64,000 nucleotides of DNA from assembly GCF_049673105.1 (NCBI RefSeq), contig NZ_JBATXG010000014.1, positions 1 to 64,000 on the forward strand. Direction: 5' to 3'. The translations under genes were made by a program, and so were the position numbers. The notes below the pieces were generated by a model, which did not search any database, was not told the DNA's origin, and saw only the letters and a list, made by a program, of their open reading frames with translations. Positions 25,337 through 33,370 of this stretch are shown here, piece after piece. The stretch is from Castellaniella sp049673105 (GTDB lineage Bacteria; Pseudomonadota; Gammaproteobacteria; Burkholderiales; Burkholderiaceae_B). The stretch's first letter is position 1; the number at the start of each line of letters is the position of its first letter.

Positions 25337-27145
25337 TCAGTGGGCGTAGATCGCCTGTCCGGCCTGCGTCGGGGGCGTAGCAGCGCCCGGTGCAAGCGCT
25401 GGCGCGCTGGCCCGGCTGTTGTGCTTGCGGGCGATCAGCTCGTCGTCGCACTGGGGGCAGAATTCGTGCCGGCCCGGCAGGTAGCCGTGCTTGGGGCAGA
25501 TGGAAAAGGTCGGCGTGATCGTGATGTAGGGCAGGGAAAAGCGGCTGAGCGTGCGGCGCACCAGTTCGCGGCAGGCCTTGGCCGAAGACAGCGGTTCGGT
25601 CATGTACAGGTGCAATACGGTGCCGCCCGTGTATTTGCGCTGCAGCTCGTCCTGGCGCTCCAGCGCCTCGAAAGGGTCGTCTGTGAAGCCCACCGGCAGC
25701 TGCGACGAGTTCGTGTAATAGGGCATGTCGTGCGTGCCGGCCTGCAGGATGTCGGGCCAGCGGGCGCGGTCTTCCTTGGCGAAGCGGTAGGTGGTGCCCT
25801 CGGCGGGCGTGGCTTCCAGGTTGTACAGATGGCCGGTGGTTTCCTGGAATTCGATCATGCGGGCGCGCACGTGATCCAGCAGACGCACGGCGAAGGCGTG
25901 GCCCCAGGGGCTGCTCAGGTCGTGCGCGTCCGCCGTGAAGTTGCGGATCATTTCATTGATGCCGTTCACCCCCAGGGTGGAAAAGTGATTGCGCAATGTG
26001 CCCAGATAGCGGCGGGTATAGGGGAACAGACCGTCGTCCATCAGGTCCTGGATGACGCGGCGCTTGATTTCCAGGCTTTGGCGGCCCAGGACCAGCAGCT
26101 CGTCCAGCCGCGCGAACAGGGCGGTTTCGTCGCCCCGGTGCAGATAGCCCAGGCGGGCGCAGTTGATCGTCACCACGCCCAGCGAACCCGTCTGTTCCGC
26201 CGAGCCGAACAGGCCGTTGCCGCGTTTCAGCAGTTCGCGCAGGTCCAGTTGCAGGCGGCAGCACATGGACCGGATCATATTGGGCTTGAGTTCCGAATTG
26301 ATGAAGTTCTGGAAATAGGGCAGACCGTATTTCGCCGTCATGTCGAACAGCCGTTCCGCATTGGGGCTGTGCCAGTCGAAATCCGGCGTGATGTTGTAGG
26401 TCGGAATGGGAAAAGTGAAGGCGCGCCCCTTGGCGTCACCGGCCATCATGACTTCGATGTAGGCCTGGTTGACCATGTCCATTTCGGCTTGCAGGTCGCC
26501 GTAGGAAAAGGGCATTTCCTGGCCGCCGATCACCGGCACCTGGCCGCGCAGGTCTTCCGGGCAGACCCAGTCGAAGGTCAGGTTGGTGAAGGGCGTCTGC
26601 GTACCCCAGCGCGAAGGCACGTTCAGGTTGTAGATCAGTTCCTGCATGCACTGGCGCACCTGCTCGTAGCTCATGGCGTCCTTGCGGATGAAGGGGGCCA
26701 TGTAGGTGTCAAAGGAGCTGAAGGCCTGTGCGCCCGCCCATTCATTTTGCAGTGTGCCCAGAAAATTGACGATCTGACCCACGGCGCTGGACATGCGGCG
26801 CGGCGGCGCGGATTCGACCTTGCCCGGCACGCCGTTCAGGCCCTCGGTCAGCAGGGTGCGCAGCGACCAGCCGGCGCAGTAGCCCGACAGCATGTCCAGG
26901 TCGTGGATGTGCAGATCGCCCTGGCGGTGGGCCTGGCCGATGGATTCCGGGTAGACGTGGCTGAGCCAGTAGTTGGCGATCATCTTGCCGGACGTGTTCA
27001 GGATCAACCCGCCCAGGGAATAGCCCTGGTTGGCATTGGCGTTGACGCGCCAGTCTTGTTGCTGCAGGTATTCGTCGATGGAGCGGATCACGTCGATCTG
27101 CGGAACAGGGCGCGGGTCAGCCTGAATCTGGGCCGGTGAAGTCAT
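25337..27145 (-). CDS. nrdD: Class III (anaerobic) ribonucleoside-triphosphate reductase, catalytic part
   Basis: 602 aa. It reduces ribonucleoside triphosphates to dNTPs without O2. It contains the early cysteine in SGYCAGW (C90), a thiyl-radical candidate in MIRSMCCRLQLDL, and a zinc site CPKHGYLPGRHEFCPQC near the end. No N-terminal ATP-cone is present, so dATP inhibition of the usual kind is not expected. The chain ends in a low-complexity tail and lacks the glycyl-radical loop, which is encoded by the next gene. The start at 27145 has AGAGG upstream; a longer reading from 27190 would run through the NrdR boxes. Confidence 0.93.
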   Translation of the reverse strand: MTSPAQIQADPRPVPQIDVIRSIDEYLQQQDWRVNANANQGYSLGGLILNTSGKMIANYWLSHVYPESIGQAHRQGDLHIHDLDMLSGYCAGWSLRTLLTEGLNGVPGKVESAPPRRMSSAVGQIVNFLGTLQNEWAGAQAFSSFDTYMAPFIRKDAMSYEQVRQCMQELIYNLNVPSRWGTQTPFTNLTFDWVCPEDLRGQVPVIGGQEMPFSYGDLQAEMDMVNQAYIEVMMAGDAKGRAFTFPIPTYNITPDFDWHSPNAERLFDMTAKYGLPYFQNFINSELKPNMIRSMCCRLQLDLRELLKRGNGLFGSAEQTGSLGVVTINCARLGYLHRGDETALFARLDELLVLGRQSLEIKRRVIQDLMDDGLFPYTRRYLGTLRNHFSTLGVNGINEMIRNFTADAHDLSSPWGHAFAVRLLDHVRARMIEFQETTGHLYNLEATPAEGTTYRFAKEDRARWPDILQAGTHDMPYYTNSSQLPVGFTDDPFEALERQDELQRKYTGGTVLHLYMTEPLSSAKACRELVRRTLSRFSLPYITITPTFSICPKHGYLPGRHEFCPQCDDELIARKHNSRASAPALAPGAATPPTQAGQAIYAH

Positions 27146-27153
27146 GCTGTTAA

Positions 27154-27169
27154 CCTCTATATATTGTGT
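27154..27169. promoter_or_regulatory. NrdR box, promoter-proximal
   Basis: CCTCTATATATTGTGT matches the NrdR consensus acaCwAtATaTwGtgt at 14 of 16 positions. It lies 9 bp upstream of the nrdD start, where repressor binding would block transcription. Confidence 0.8.
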
Positions 27170-27184
27170 TTGTGTGAATACTAA

Positions 27185-27200
27185 ACACAATATATGGTGT
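27185..27200. promoter_or_regulatory. NrdR box, promoter-distal
   Basis: ACACAATATATGGTGT matches the NrdR consensus with one deviation. Its centre is 31 bp from the first box, three helical turns, the usual spacing of paired NrdR boxes. Confidence 0.82.
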
Positions 27201-27234
27201 CATCAAGCATGAGACCCGACTTTCTTCGATAGGC

Positions 27235-27248
27235 TTGATATGAGTTAA
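27235..27248. promoter_or_regulatory. Weak FNR-type box upstream of nrdD
   Basis: TTGAT-ATGA-GTTAA keeps the left half perfectly but differs at two positions on the right. It lies about 35 bp beyond the distal NrdR box, a reasonable place for anaerobic activation. It is less certain than the other two boxes. Confidence 0.4.
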
Positions 27249-27341
27249 GTGGCGAAGATGTTCTTCGGTGAAGGCCGGAAAGCAGCGCACATGCTGCATG
27301 GATCACCGCGACGCTGATGGCCCGTGATGCTGCTGGCAGGC

Positions 27342-27369
27342 AAAAAAAAAGCCACCGGAGCAGGTGGCT
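27342..27369 (-). terminator. Rho-independent terminator of the DUF2249 gene
   Basis: Read leftward, the stem AGCCACC/GGTGGCT (27350-27369) with a 6-nt loop is followed by nine T residues. It lies 35 bp after the stop at 27404. Confidence 0.85.
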
Positions 27370-27403
27370 GGGTGTGCGCCAAACGGCGTAACTGGCGGGG
27401 CGT

Positions 27404-27664
27404 TCAGGGCACGATATGGAAATCGATGACGATTTCGCCCGGATTGCGGGCCAGATATTCGAACTGGATGTTTTCGCCGAAATGGTTTTTCAGCTGCTGC
27501 AGCAGCGGCAGGGGGTCGTGATCGTTGCAGAAACGCATGGTTTCGCCCGGCTGCAGGGCCGACAGGGCGCCGAAGATGGCGGCATGCCGGAAGCGTTTGG
27601 CGATGCCCCGCGCATCAAGGGGATAGGTGTTTTCGGCAAACATGGGGATAGCGTCGGAAGCCAC
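27404..27664 (-). CDS. DUF2249 protein, second copy
   Basis: 86 aa with the DUF2249 pattern LDARGIAKRFRHAAIFGALSALQPGETMRFCNDHDPLPLLQQL. In this clade the HDP segment is strongly conserved. The start is a GTG at 27664 with AGGAA 9 nt upstream. A consensus -10 TATAAT is at 27702-27707 on this strand, and a terminator follows, so it is a single-gene transcript. It differs from the 73-aa copy at 18581, which has the shorter TusA-like form. Confidence 0.85.
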   Translation of the reverse strand: MASDAIPMFAENTYPLDARGIAKRFRHAAIFGALSALQPGETMRFCNDHDPLPLLQQLKNHFGENIQFEYLARNPGEIVIDFHIVP

Positions 27665-27701
27665 GGTGCATCATTCCTGAAAAGATGAATCGGAAAGTCA
27701 G

Positions 27702-27707
27702 ATTATA
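27702..27707 (-). promoter_or_regulatory. -10 element for the DUF2249 gene
   Basis: TATAAT on the minus strand, 37 bp before the GTG start. No good -35 is at 17 bp, which suggests an activator-dependent promoter, but no FNR box is visible at 41.5 bp spacing. Confidence 0.4.
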
Positions 27708-27817
27708 AAAATGACCAGGCTGAAAACGGGCAGGAACCCTATGCGCAGCGCGGGTTCCTGTGGATCGTGCGCGGGGCGGTGCAGCGAGCCACCCCGGCAT
27801 CATGCCGGTGGGCTGGT

Positions 27818-28030
27818 TCAGGACCCGGCGGCGTCTTTCACCAGGTCCGGGTGGCGCTCTTCCCAGGCCTTTATGTCTTGCTGCCAGCTGCGTTTTGCTT
27901 CGGCATAGGTGTCGAACACGCAGGGGCAGCAGCCGTTGCCGCAGCATTCGTTCAGATCGGGCTCGATGGGTTCGATCGGGCGCGGGTCGTTGTCGGTGGG
28001 GGTATCGCTCATGACATCATCATAGGACAT
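27818..28030 (-). CDS. Oxidoreductase-like domain (OXLD) small protein
   Basis: 70 aa. The motif LNECCGNGCCPCVFDTYAEAKRSWQQDIKAWE matches the short Cys-rich OXLD1/oxidoreductase-like N-terminal domain (PP-x-P-x(4)-CCGSGC-x2-CV). Five cysteines are present in a CC-x2-CC-x-C pattern, perhaps a metal site. The function is unknown. It lies 39 bp before the class II amidotransferase on the same strand. Confidence 0.75.
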   Translation of the reverse strand: MSYDDVMSDTPTDNDPRPIEPIEPDLNECCGNGCCPCVFDTYAEAKRSWQQDIKAWEERHPDLVKDAAGS

Positions 28031-28069
28031 TGGGTACAGGGCATCGGTGGCCTGGACGGTTGTCCTGTG

Positions 28070-28900
28070 TCAGGCGCAGGCCAGATTTTCCCGGTTGCTG
28101 CGCTGGATGTCGTCGGGGATGTCGATCTGCATGCTGGGCTGCGGATGGCCGTCGATGAACATCATCAGTTCGCCGGTGCGAAAGGCGGTCCAGGTTTCAT
28201 TGTCGGTCAGCGGCTTGGTGGTGATGATGGCCACGCAATCGCTGCTGGTCGTGACGTGGGCGAAGTCCACCGCCATGTTTGTATCGACCAGGCGGGCTTC
28301 TTGAAAGGGCCATGCCCGCACGATGTAGGTCAGTTGGGTGGAGCAGTGCGCCACCATGCAGCGCCCGTTGGACAGCAGAAAATTGAATACGCCGTAGCGG
28401 GTCAGTTTTTTCGTCATGTCGGCCACGGCGGCAAAGAGCTCTTGCTCATCAGGTTCGCTGGCGCCGAATCGCGTGCGCAGTCCTTCCATCATGAAACAAA
28501 AGGCGCGTTCGCTGTCGGTCTGGCCGATGGGCAGGTAATCGCCGCGCAAGGCGGGATGGAAGGATTTCAGGTCGCCATTGTGGGCGAACAGCCAGTGGCG
28601 TCCCCAGAGTTCGCGCACAAAGGGGTGGCAGTTTTCCAGTTCCAGCGCGCCCTGGGTGGCTTTGCGGATATGGGCGATGACGTTGCGCGATTTGATCGGG
28701 TAGCGCTTGATCAGATCGGCCACGGGCGATTGGCAGCAGGGGGCGTTGTCCAGAAAGCAGCGCGAACCACGGTTTTCGTAAAAGGCGATGCCAAAGCCAT
28801 CCGCGTGGTGGTCGGTGTCGCCGCCTCGAGCAGCAAAGCCCGTAAAGGAAAACGTGATGTCCGTCGGCGTGGCGCAATTCATGCCCAATAGCTGACACAT
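28070..28900 (-). CDS. Class II glutamine amidotransferase, YafJ-like
   Basis: 276 aa. The N-terminal nucleophile cysteine is C2 (MCQLLGMNC), as expected of an Ntn hydrolase after removal of Met1. Other conserved stretches are HADGFGIAFYE, AHIRKATQG and FAHNGDLKSF. It resembles the YafJ/Dug3 type, which cleaves gamma-glutamyl bonds. The substrate in bacteria is uncertain. OXLD follows downstream. Confidence 0.9.
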   Translation of the reverse strand: MCQLLGMNCATPTDITFSFTGFAARGGDTDHHADGFGIAFYENRGSRCFLDNAPCCQSPVADLIKRYPIKSRNVIAHIRKATQGALELENCHPFVRELWGRHWLFAHNGDLKSFHPALRGDYLPIGQTDSERAFCFMMEGLRTRFGASEPDEQELFAAVADMTKKLTRYGVFNFLLSNGRCMVAHCSTQLTYIVRAWPFQEARLVDTNMAVDFAHVTTSSDCVAIITTKPLTDNETWTAFRTGELMMFIDGHPQPSMQIDIPDDIQRSNRENLACA

Positions 28901-29054
28901 GGCAAGCAGGTCCCAGGAAAAACCGGAGCGGCGACCGCCCCGAATGGTTCATGCTTGAATTGTAGTCTTGCCGGGCCGGATATTACTGTGGCTTGGTATG
29001 AGAATCCGTGATGAGCTTATGCCGTGTTTCATCCTGGCCACGAATGCCGGGCGG
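28901..29054. other. Short gap between amidotransferase and P450
   Basis: Nothing convincing is seen here apart from presumed promoter sequence for the leftward amidotransferase gene. Confidence 0.4.
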
Positions 29055-30209
29055 TCAGTCGTGCCGCAGCCTCAGGATCACCTGTCGATAGCCGCTGGCC
29101 GGGTAAATGGCCGGCATGGGCGGGTGCTCTTCACTGGGCGCCAGCGACCGGGTATTCGCCAACAGCGCCTGGATGATGGCGACGAGTTCCAGGCGGGCCA
29201 GCGGGGCGCCGGGGCAGACATGGATGCCGGCGCCGTACAGCAGGTTCAGGGCCGGGTCGCGGTCCAGCCGGAATGCGTCGGGATCGCCGAACACGGCCTC
29301 GTCCCGATTGGCCGAAGCCCAGATCAGCGTCAGGCGCTCGCCCGGCTGAATCCGGGTGTTGCCGACCTGTACCGGACAGGTCGGGGTGCGGCGGTTGGCG
29401 ATCAGGGGGGCATGGATGCGCAGGATTTCATCGTTCGCTGCGCCGACCAGGGCCGGATCACGGCGCAACTGGTCCTGCACATCGGGGTGGGTCGCCAGAT
29501 ATGAGGCGATGATGCCCACGCTGGAGGCCATGGTGCCCAGTTCGCCGACCGTCCAATTGCGCAGGATGCTGACGATCTCGTCTTCGGTCAGCAATCTGCC
29601 CTGAACGGTTTCATGCATCAGGCGGGTCGTGACGTCATCCGGGGCCTGTGCGCCCGCCTGGCGGCGGACTTTCAGCAGATCGCGGATGGTTTGGTCGAAT
29701 TCCGTGGCCACAGCGGCGATGGCATGGCTGTCGCCCGACAGGGTCGCGACGTTTTTCTTGTTGATCCACTGCAGCAGCGGTTCGTGCAGGCTGTCGGGCC
29801 AGCCCAGAAAGGCGCATTGCATGCGCAAGGCAAAGGGGTGCGCCAGACCGAACATGATTTCCGTGCTGGCATTGCGCGGCAGGGCGGCGACCAGTTCGGT
29901 GCAGATCCGACGGCAGGTGGGTTCGAAGTCAGCGATGCGATCCGGGCCGAAGTAGGGTTCGATCACCGCGCGGTAGGCGGTGTGTTCCGGCGGGTCCATG
30001 CTGTTGGGTACCGACACATGGCGCGACGCCTGGCTGCTGAAGGTGGCCGGGTCCATCAGGATGCGCATCACGTCGGCGTGACGAAAGACAGAGTGATGCA
30101 GATAGTCGCTGTGGGCCACCGGGCAGCGCTGGCGCATGGCGTCGTAGGCGGCGATCGGGTCGGCGAGCACGTCCGGGGCGCGGGGGTCCCAGTCCTGGTG
30201 TGAAGTCAT
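29055..30209 (-). CDS. Cytochrome P450
   Basis: Soluble bacterial P450 of 384 aa. The heme ligand is C332 in LLYGAGIHVCPGAPLARLEL, and the ExxR motif is EILR (261-264). The I-helix reads G222-E-L-G-T226, so the usual acid next to the threonine is displaced by glycine, with a glutamate three residues before the Thr. This is seen in some P450s acting on acids or aromatics. No ferredoxin or ferredoxin reductase is adjacent, so it depends on partners elsewhere. The substrate is unknown. A TATAAA at 30218-30223 would place the transcript start nearly at the ATG. Confidence 0.92.
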   Translation of the reverse strand: MTSHQDWDPRAPDVLADPIAAYDAMRQRCPVAHSDYLHHSVFRHADVMRILMDPATFSSQASRHVSVPNSMDPPEHTAYRAVIEPYFGPDRIADFEPTCRRICTELVAALPRNASTEIMFGLAHPFALRMQCAFLGWPDSLHEPLLQWINKKNVATLSGDSHAIAAVATEFDQTIRDLLKVRRQAGAQAPDDVTTRLMHETVQGRLLTEDEIVSILRNWTVGELGTMASSVGIIASYLATHPDVQDQLRRDPALVGAANDEILRIHAPLIANRRTPTCPVQVGNTRIQPGERLTLIWASANRDEAVFGDPDAFRLDRDPALNLLYGAGIHVCPGAPLARLELVAIIQALLANTRSLAPSEEHPPMPAIYPASGYRQVILRLRHD

Positions 30210-30558
30210 GGCAGTTCTTTATAGTCGGGAAGGGTGGCCTTGAATCAGATGTGTCTGGCTGTCATGCCAGGGTAAACCCCGGGTATGGCCGCCGGCTGCC
30301 GGACGGCGGATTTATCTGGCGGGGGATTGATTTTTCTCAATGGAACGGGATTCCCGTGCATGGGCATGCGCCGTGCATGTGGGGTCATGGTGTTTGGCAC
30401 ACGTGACCCTGGCGCTGGCGTCGGGCCGGGTGCCCTATGTCTGCTGGAACAACTGGGCATCCGCCGCCGGCCGATCGGCGGATCTGGCCGCCGAAGACCT
30501 GTCGCGGCACTGGCTGAAAGGGGCGGGGCTGGTGCGGTGATGATTGCGTTCGTCGTGT
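30210..30558. other. Gap between P450 and clpB, no intact gene seen
   Basis: No complete gene is recognised here. The right part carries an open stretch with coding-like GC3 codon use that ends at 30540 and looks like the C-terminal remnant of a rightward gene (listed separately). Confidence 0.5.
30403..30540 (+). pseudogene. Possible C-terminal remnant of an unidentified gene
   Basis: The frame reads HVTLALASGRVPYVCWNNWASAAGRSADLAAEDLSRHWLKGAGLVR and then stops with TGA. Codon choice is strongly G/C in third position and the composition is protein-like. No start or upstream domain is found, and the preceding sequence shows no coding character. I do not recognise the family. Confidence 0.3.
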
Positions 30559-30585
30559 CTTGAAAACCCCCTGATTACCCGCATA
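30559..30585 (+). promoter_or_regulatory. Candidate heat-shock (sigma-32) promoter of clpB
   Basis: CTTGAAA at 30559-30565 and CCCGCATA at 30578-30585, with a 12-bp spacer, fit the sigma-32 pattern (CTTGAAA, then CCCCAT-T). It lies about 50 bp before the clpB ATG. Confidence 0.65.
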
Positions 30586-30636
30586 TACATCGCATATCGG
30601 GGCGTATGCGTCCCTTCCCAATAAGGGGTTCCACTC

Positions 30637-33228
30637 ATGCGATTCGACAAACTGACGACGAAATTTCAGCAGGCGCTGGCCGACGCCCAAAGTCTGGCCG
30701 TACGCCAAGACCATCCCTATATTGAAAATGCCCATCTGCTGTCGGCCCTGCTGGCCGACGCGGACAGCGGCGCAGGCAGCCTGCTGGCGCGGGCCGGCGT
30801 GGCGGTGCCGCGCCTGCAAGCCGAGCTGGACCGCCAGATCAAGGCCTTGCCTGCTGTCCAGGGCACCGAGGGCAATATCCAGGTCAGCCGCGATCTGCAG
30901 GCCGCCCTGGCGCGCACCGACAAAGAAGCCGGTCAGCGCGGCGACGCCTACATCGCCAGCGAACTCTACCTGCTGGCCCTGGCCGATGACAAAGGCGATG
31001 TAGGCCGTGCATTACGGGATGCCGGCCTGCAGCGCAAGGCCCTGGAAGCCGCGATCGACGCGGTGCGCGGCGGCGCGACCGTGGAAGGTGCGGAAGACGA
31101 GGACAACCGCCAGGCCTTGAAAAAATACACCCTGGACCTGACTGCCCGCGCCCGCGAGGGCAAGCTCGACCCCGTGATCGGGCGCGACGACGAAATCCGC
31201 CGCACCATCCAGATCCTGCAGCGCCGCACGAAAAACAACCCGGTGCTGATCGGCGAGCCCGGCGTGGGCAAGACCGCCATCGTCGAAGGCCTGGCGCAGC
31301 GCATCGTCAATGGCGAGGTCCCGGAAACCCTGAAGGGCAAGCGCGTCCTGACGCTGGACCTGGCCGGCCTGCTGGCGGGTGCCAAATATCGCGGCGAATT
31401 CGAGGAACGCCTCAAGGCCGTGTTGAAGGAACTATCCCAGGATTCGGGCCAGACCATCGTTTTCATCGACGAACTGCACACCATGGTGGGCGCCGGCAAG
31501 GCCGAAGGCGCGATGGACGCCGGCAATATGCTCAAGCCCGCTCTGTCGCGCGGTGAACTGCATTGCGTGGGCGCCACGACGCTGGACGAGTACCGCCAGT
31601 ACATCGAAAAGGACGCGGCGCTGGAACGGCGCTTCCAGAAGGTGCTGGTCGACGAGCCCGATGTGGAATCCACCATCGCCATTTTGCGCGGCCTGCAGGA
31701 ACGCTATGAACTGCACCACGGTGTACAGATCACCGATCCGGCCATCGTCGCGGCGGCGGAATTGTCGCATCGCTACATCACCGATCGTTTCCTGCCGGAC
31801 AAGGCCATCGACCTGATCGACGAGGCGGCGGCCCGCATCCGCATGGAAATCGATTCCAAGCCCGAAGTCATGGATCGGCTGGACCGGCGCATCATTCAGC
31901 TGAAGATCGAGCGCGAGGCCGTGCGCAAGGATACCGACGAGGCATCCGAACGCCGCTTGAAGGCCATCGAGGAAGAACTCGAAACCCTGCAGCGTGAATA
32001 CAACGACTACGAAGAAGTCTGGAAAGCGGAAAAGGCCGCTGTCCAGGGTTCGCAGGCCGTGAAAGAGGAAATCGACCAGGTTCGCGCGGAAATGGCCGAT
32101 CTGCAGCGCAGGGGCCAGTACGACAAATTGGCGGAACTGCAATACGGGCGTTTGCCCGAACTGGAATCCCGGCTGAAAGCGGCGGAAGCCGCCCCGAAGG
32201 ATGCGGAATCCGGCAAGCCGCGCCTTTTGCGCACCCAGGTGGGCGCCGAGGAAATCGCCGAGGTCGTCTCGCGAGCGACCGGCATTCCCGTGTCGCGCAT
32301 GATGCAGGGCGAACGCGCGAAACTGCTGGGCATGGAAGCGGTATTGCACGAGCGTGTCGTGGGCCAGGACGAGGCCGTGCGCCTGGTGTCCGAAGCCATC
32401 CGCCGTTCACGCGCGGGCCTGTCCGACCCCAGCCGGCCCTATGGTTCGTTCCTGTTTCTGGGGCCGACCGGGGTTGGCAAGACCGAATTGACCAAGGCGC
32501 TGGCGCGTTTTCTATTCGATTCGGACAGCCATCTGGTGCGCATCGACATGAGCGAGTTCATGGAAAAACATTCCGTGGCCCGTCTGATCGGCGCGCCTCC
32601 GGGCTATGTCGGCTACGAGGAAGGCGGCTACCTGACCGAGGCCGTGCGGCGCAAACCCTATAGCGTGATTCTGCTGGACGAAATCGAAAAAGCGCACCCG
32701 GATGTCTTCAACGTGCTGTTGCAGGTGCTGGACGATGGCCGTTTGACCGATGGCCAGGGGCGCACCGTGGATTTCCGCAACACGGTGATCATCATGACCT
32801 CGAACATCGGGTCGCAGCATATCCAGAATCTGGCGGACCAGCCCTATGACGTGGTCAAGGAAGTCATCCGCGACGAACTGAAAACCGCTTTCCGACCTGA
32901 ATTTCTGAACCGGATCGACGAGATCGTGGTCTTTCACGGCCTGGATGCCACCCACATCGAACCCATTGCGCGGATTCAATTGAAGCGCCTGGCCGAACGC
33001 CTGGCCCAGCATGAAATGCGTCTAGAGGTCACCGACGATGCGATCAAGGAACTGGCGCGGGTCGGCTACGATCCGGTGTTCGGCGCGCGACCCTTGAAAC
33101 GCGCTATCCAGCAGTATCTGGAAAACCCCGTCGCCCGCCTGATCCTGGACGGCACATTTGGCCCGCGCGATGTGGTGCCGGTGGATTGGGACGGCGAGAA
33201 GTTCGTCTTCGAACGCACGCTGCAGTAA
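30637..33228 (+). CDS. clpB: ATP-dependent disaggregase ClpB
   Basis: Hsp100 chaperone, 863 aa, resolving protein aggregates with DnaK. The order is N-terminal Clp_N repeats (1-150), first AAA+ domain with GEPGVGKT and the downstream DELH motif, the coiled-coil middle domain (about 400-530), and second AAA+ domain with GPTGVGKT and LLDEIEKAHPDVFN. The middle domain distinguishes it from ClpA and ClpC. AAGGGG precedes the ATG. It is a single-gene unit with a heat-shock type promoter. Confidence 0.97.
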   Translation: MRFDKLTTKFQQALADAQSLAVRQDHPYIENAHLLSALLADADSGAGSLLARAGVAVPRLQAELDRQIKALPAVQGTEGNIQVSRDLQAALARTDKEAGQRGDAYIASELYLLALADDKGDVGRALRDAGLQRKALEAAIDAVRGGATVEGAEDEDNRQALKKYTLDLTARAREGKLDPVIGRDDEIRRTIQILQRRTKNNPVLIGEPGVGKTAIVEGLAQRIVNGEVPETLKGKRVLTLDLAGLLAGAKYRGEFEERLKAVLKELSQDSGQTIVFIDELHTMVGAGKAEGAMDAGNMLKPALSRGELHCVGATTLDEYRQYIEKDAALERRFQKVLVDEPDVESTIAILRGLQERYELHHGVQITDPAIVAAAELSHRYITDRFLPDKAIDLIDEAAARIRMEIDSKPEVMDRLDRRIIQLKIEREAVRKDTDEASERRLKAIEEELETLQREYNDYEEVWKAEKAAVQGSQAVKEEIDQVRAEMADLQRRGQYDKLAELQYGRLPELESRLKAAEAAPKDAESGKPRLLRTQVGAEEIAEVVSRATGIPVSRMMQGERAKLLGMEAVLHERVVGQDEAVRLVSEAIRRSRAGLSDPSRPYGSFLFLGPTGVGKTELTKALARFLFDSDSHLVRIDMSEFMEKHSVARLIGAPPGYVGYEEGGYLTEAVRRKPYSVILLDEIEKAHPDVFNVLLQVLDDGRLTDGQGRTVDFRNTVIIMTSNIGSQHIQNLADQPYDVVKEVIRDELKTAFRPEFLNRIDEIVVFHGLDATHIEPIARIQLKRLAERLAQHEMRLEVTDDAIKELARVGYDPVFGARPLKRAIQQYLENPVARLILDGTFGPRDVVPVDWDGEKFVFERTLQ

Positions 33229-33370
33229 GCGTTCGGTCGGCCGCGCTCGCATGCGCCGGGCCGTCTCCTGTTCATGAATCCTGCGTGGGGGTTCGATGGG
33301 CGGGAGACGTCCCGGTTTGCATTCGCGGCTGTGTCCGCATCTGTAGGGCGCGTCGGTTGTGTCGTCCCTG

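Noticed and set aside
25337..25339. TGA between nrdD and the radical peptide as a selenocysteine or read-through codon
   Set aside because: The following 30 codons match no NrdD sequence, the small gene has its own AGGAG and ATG, and no stable hairpin typical of a bacterial SECIS element was evident just after the TGA. It is kept only as something to confirm by resequencing.
25277..27139. 620-codon open frame on the plus strand opposite nrdD
   Set aside because: It is a shadow of nrdD. Composition is Val/Gly/Gln-rich without recognisable motifs, while the minus strand has all the NrdD signatures and NrdR boxes.
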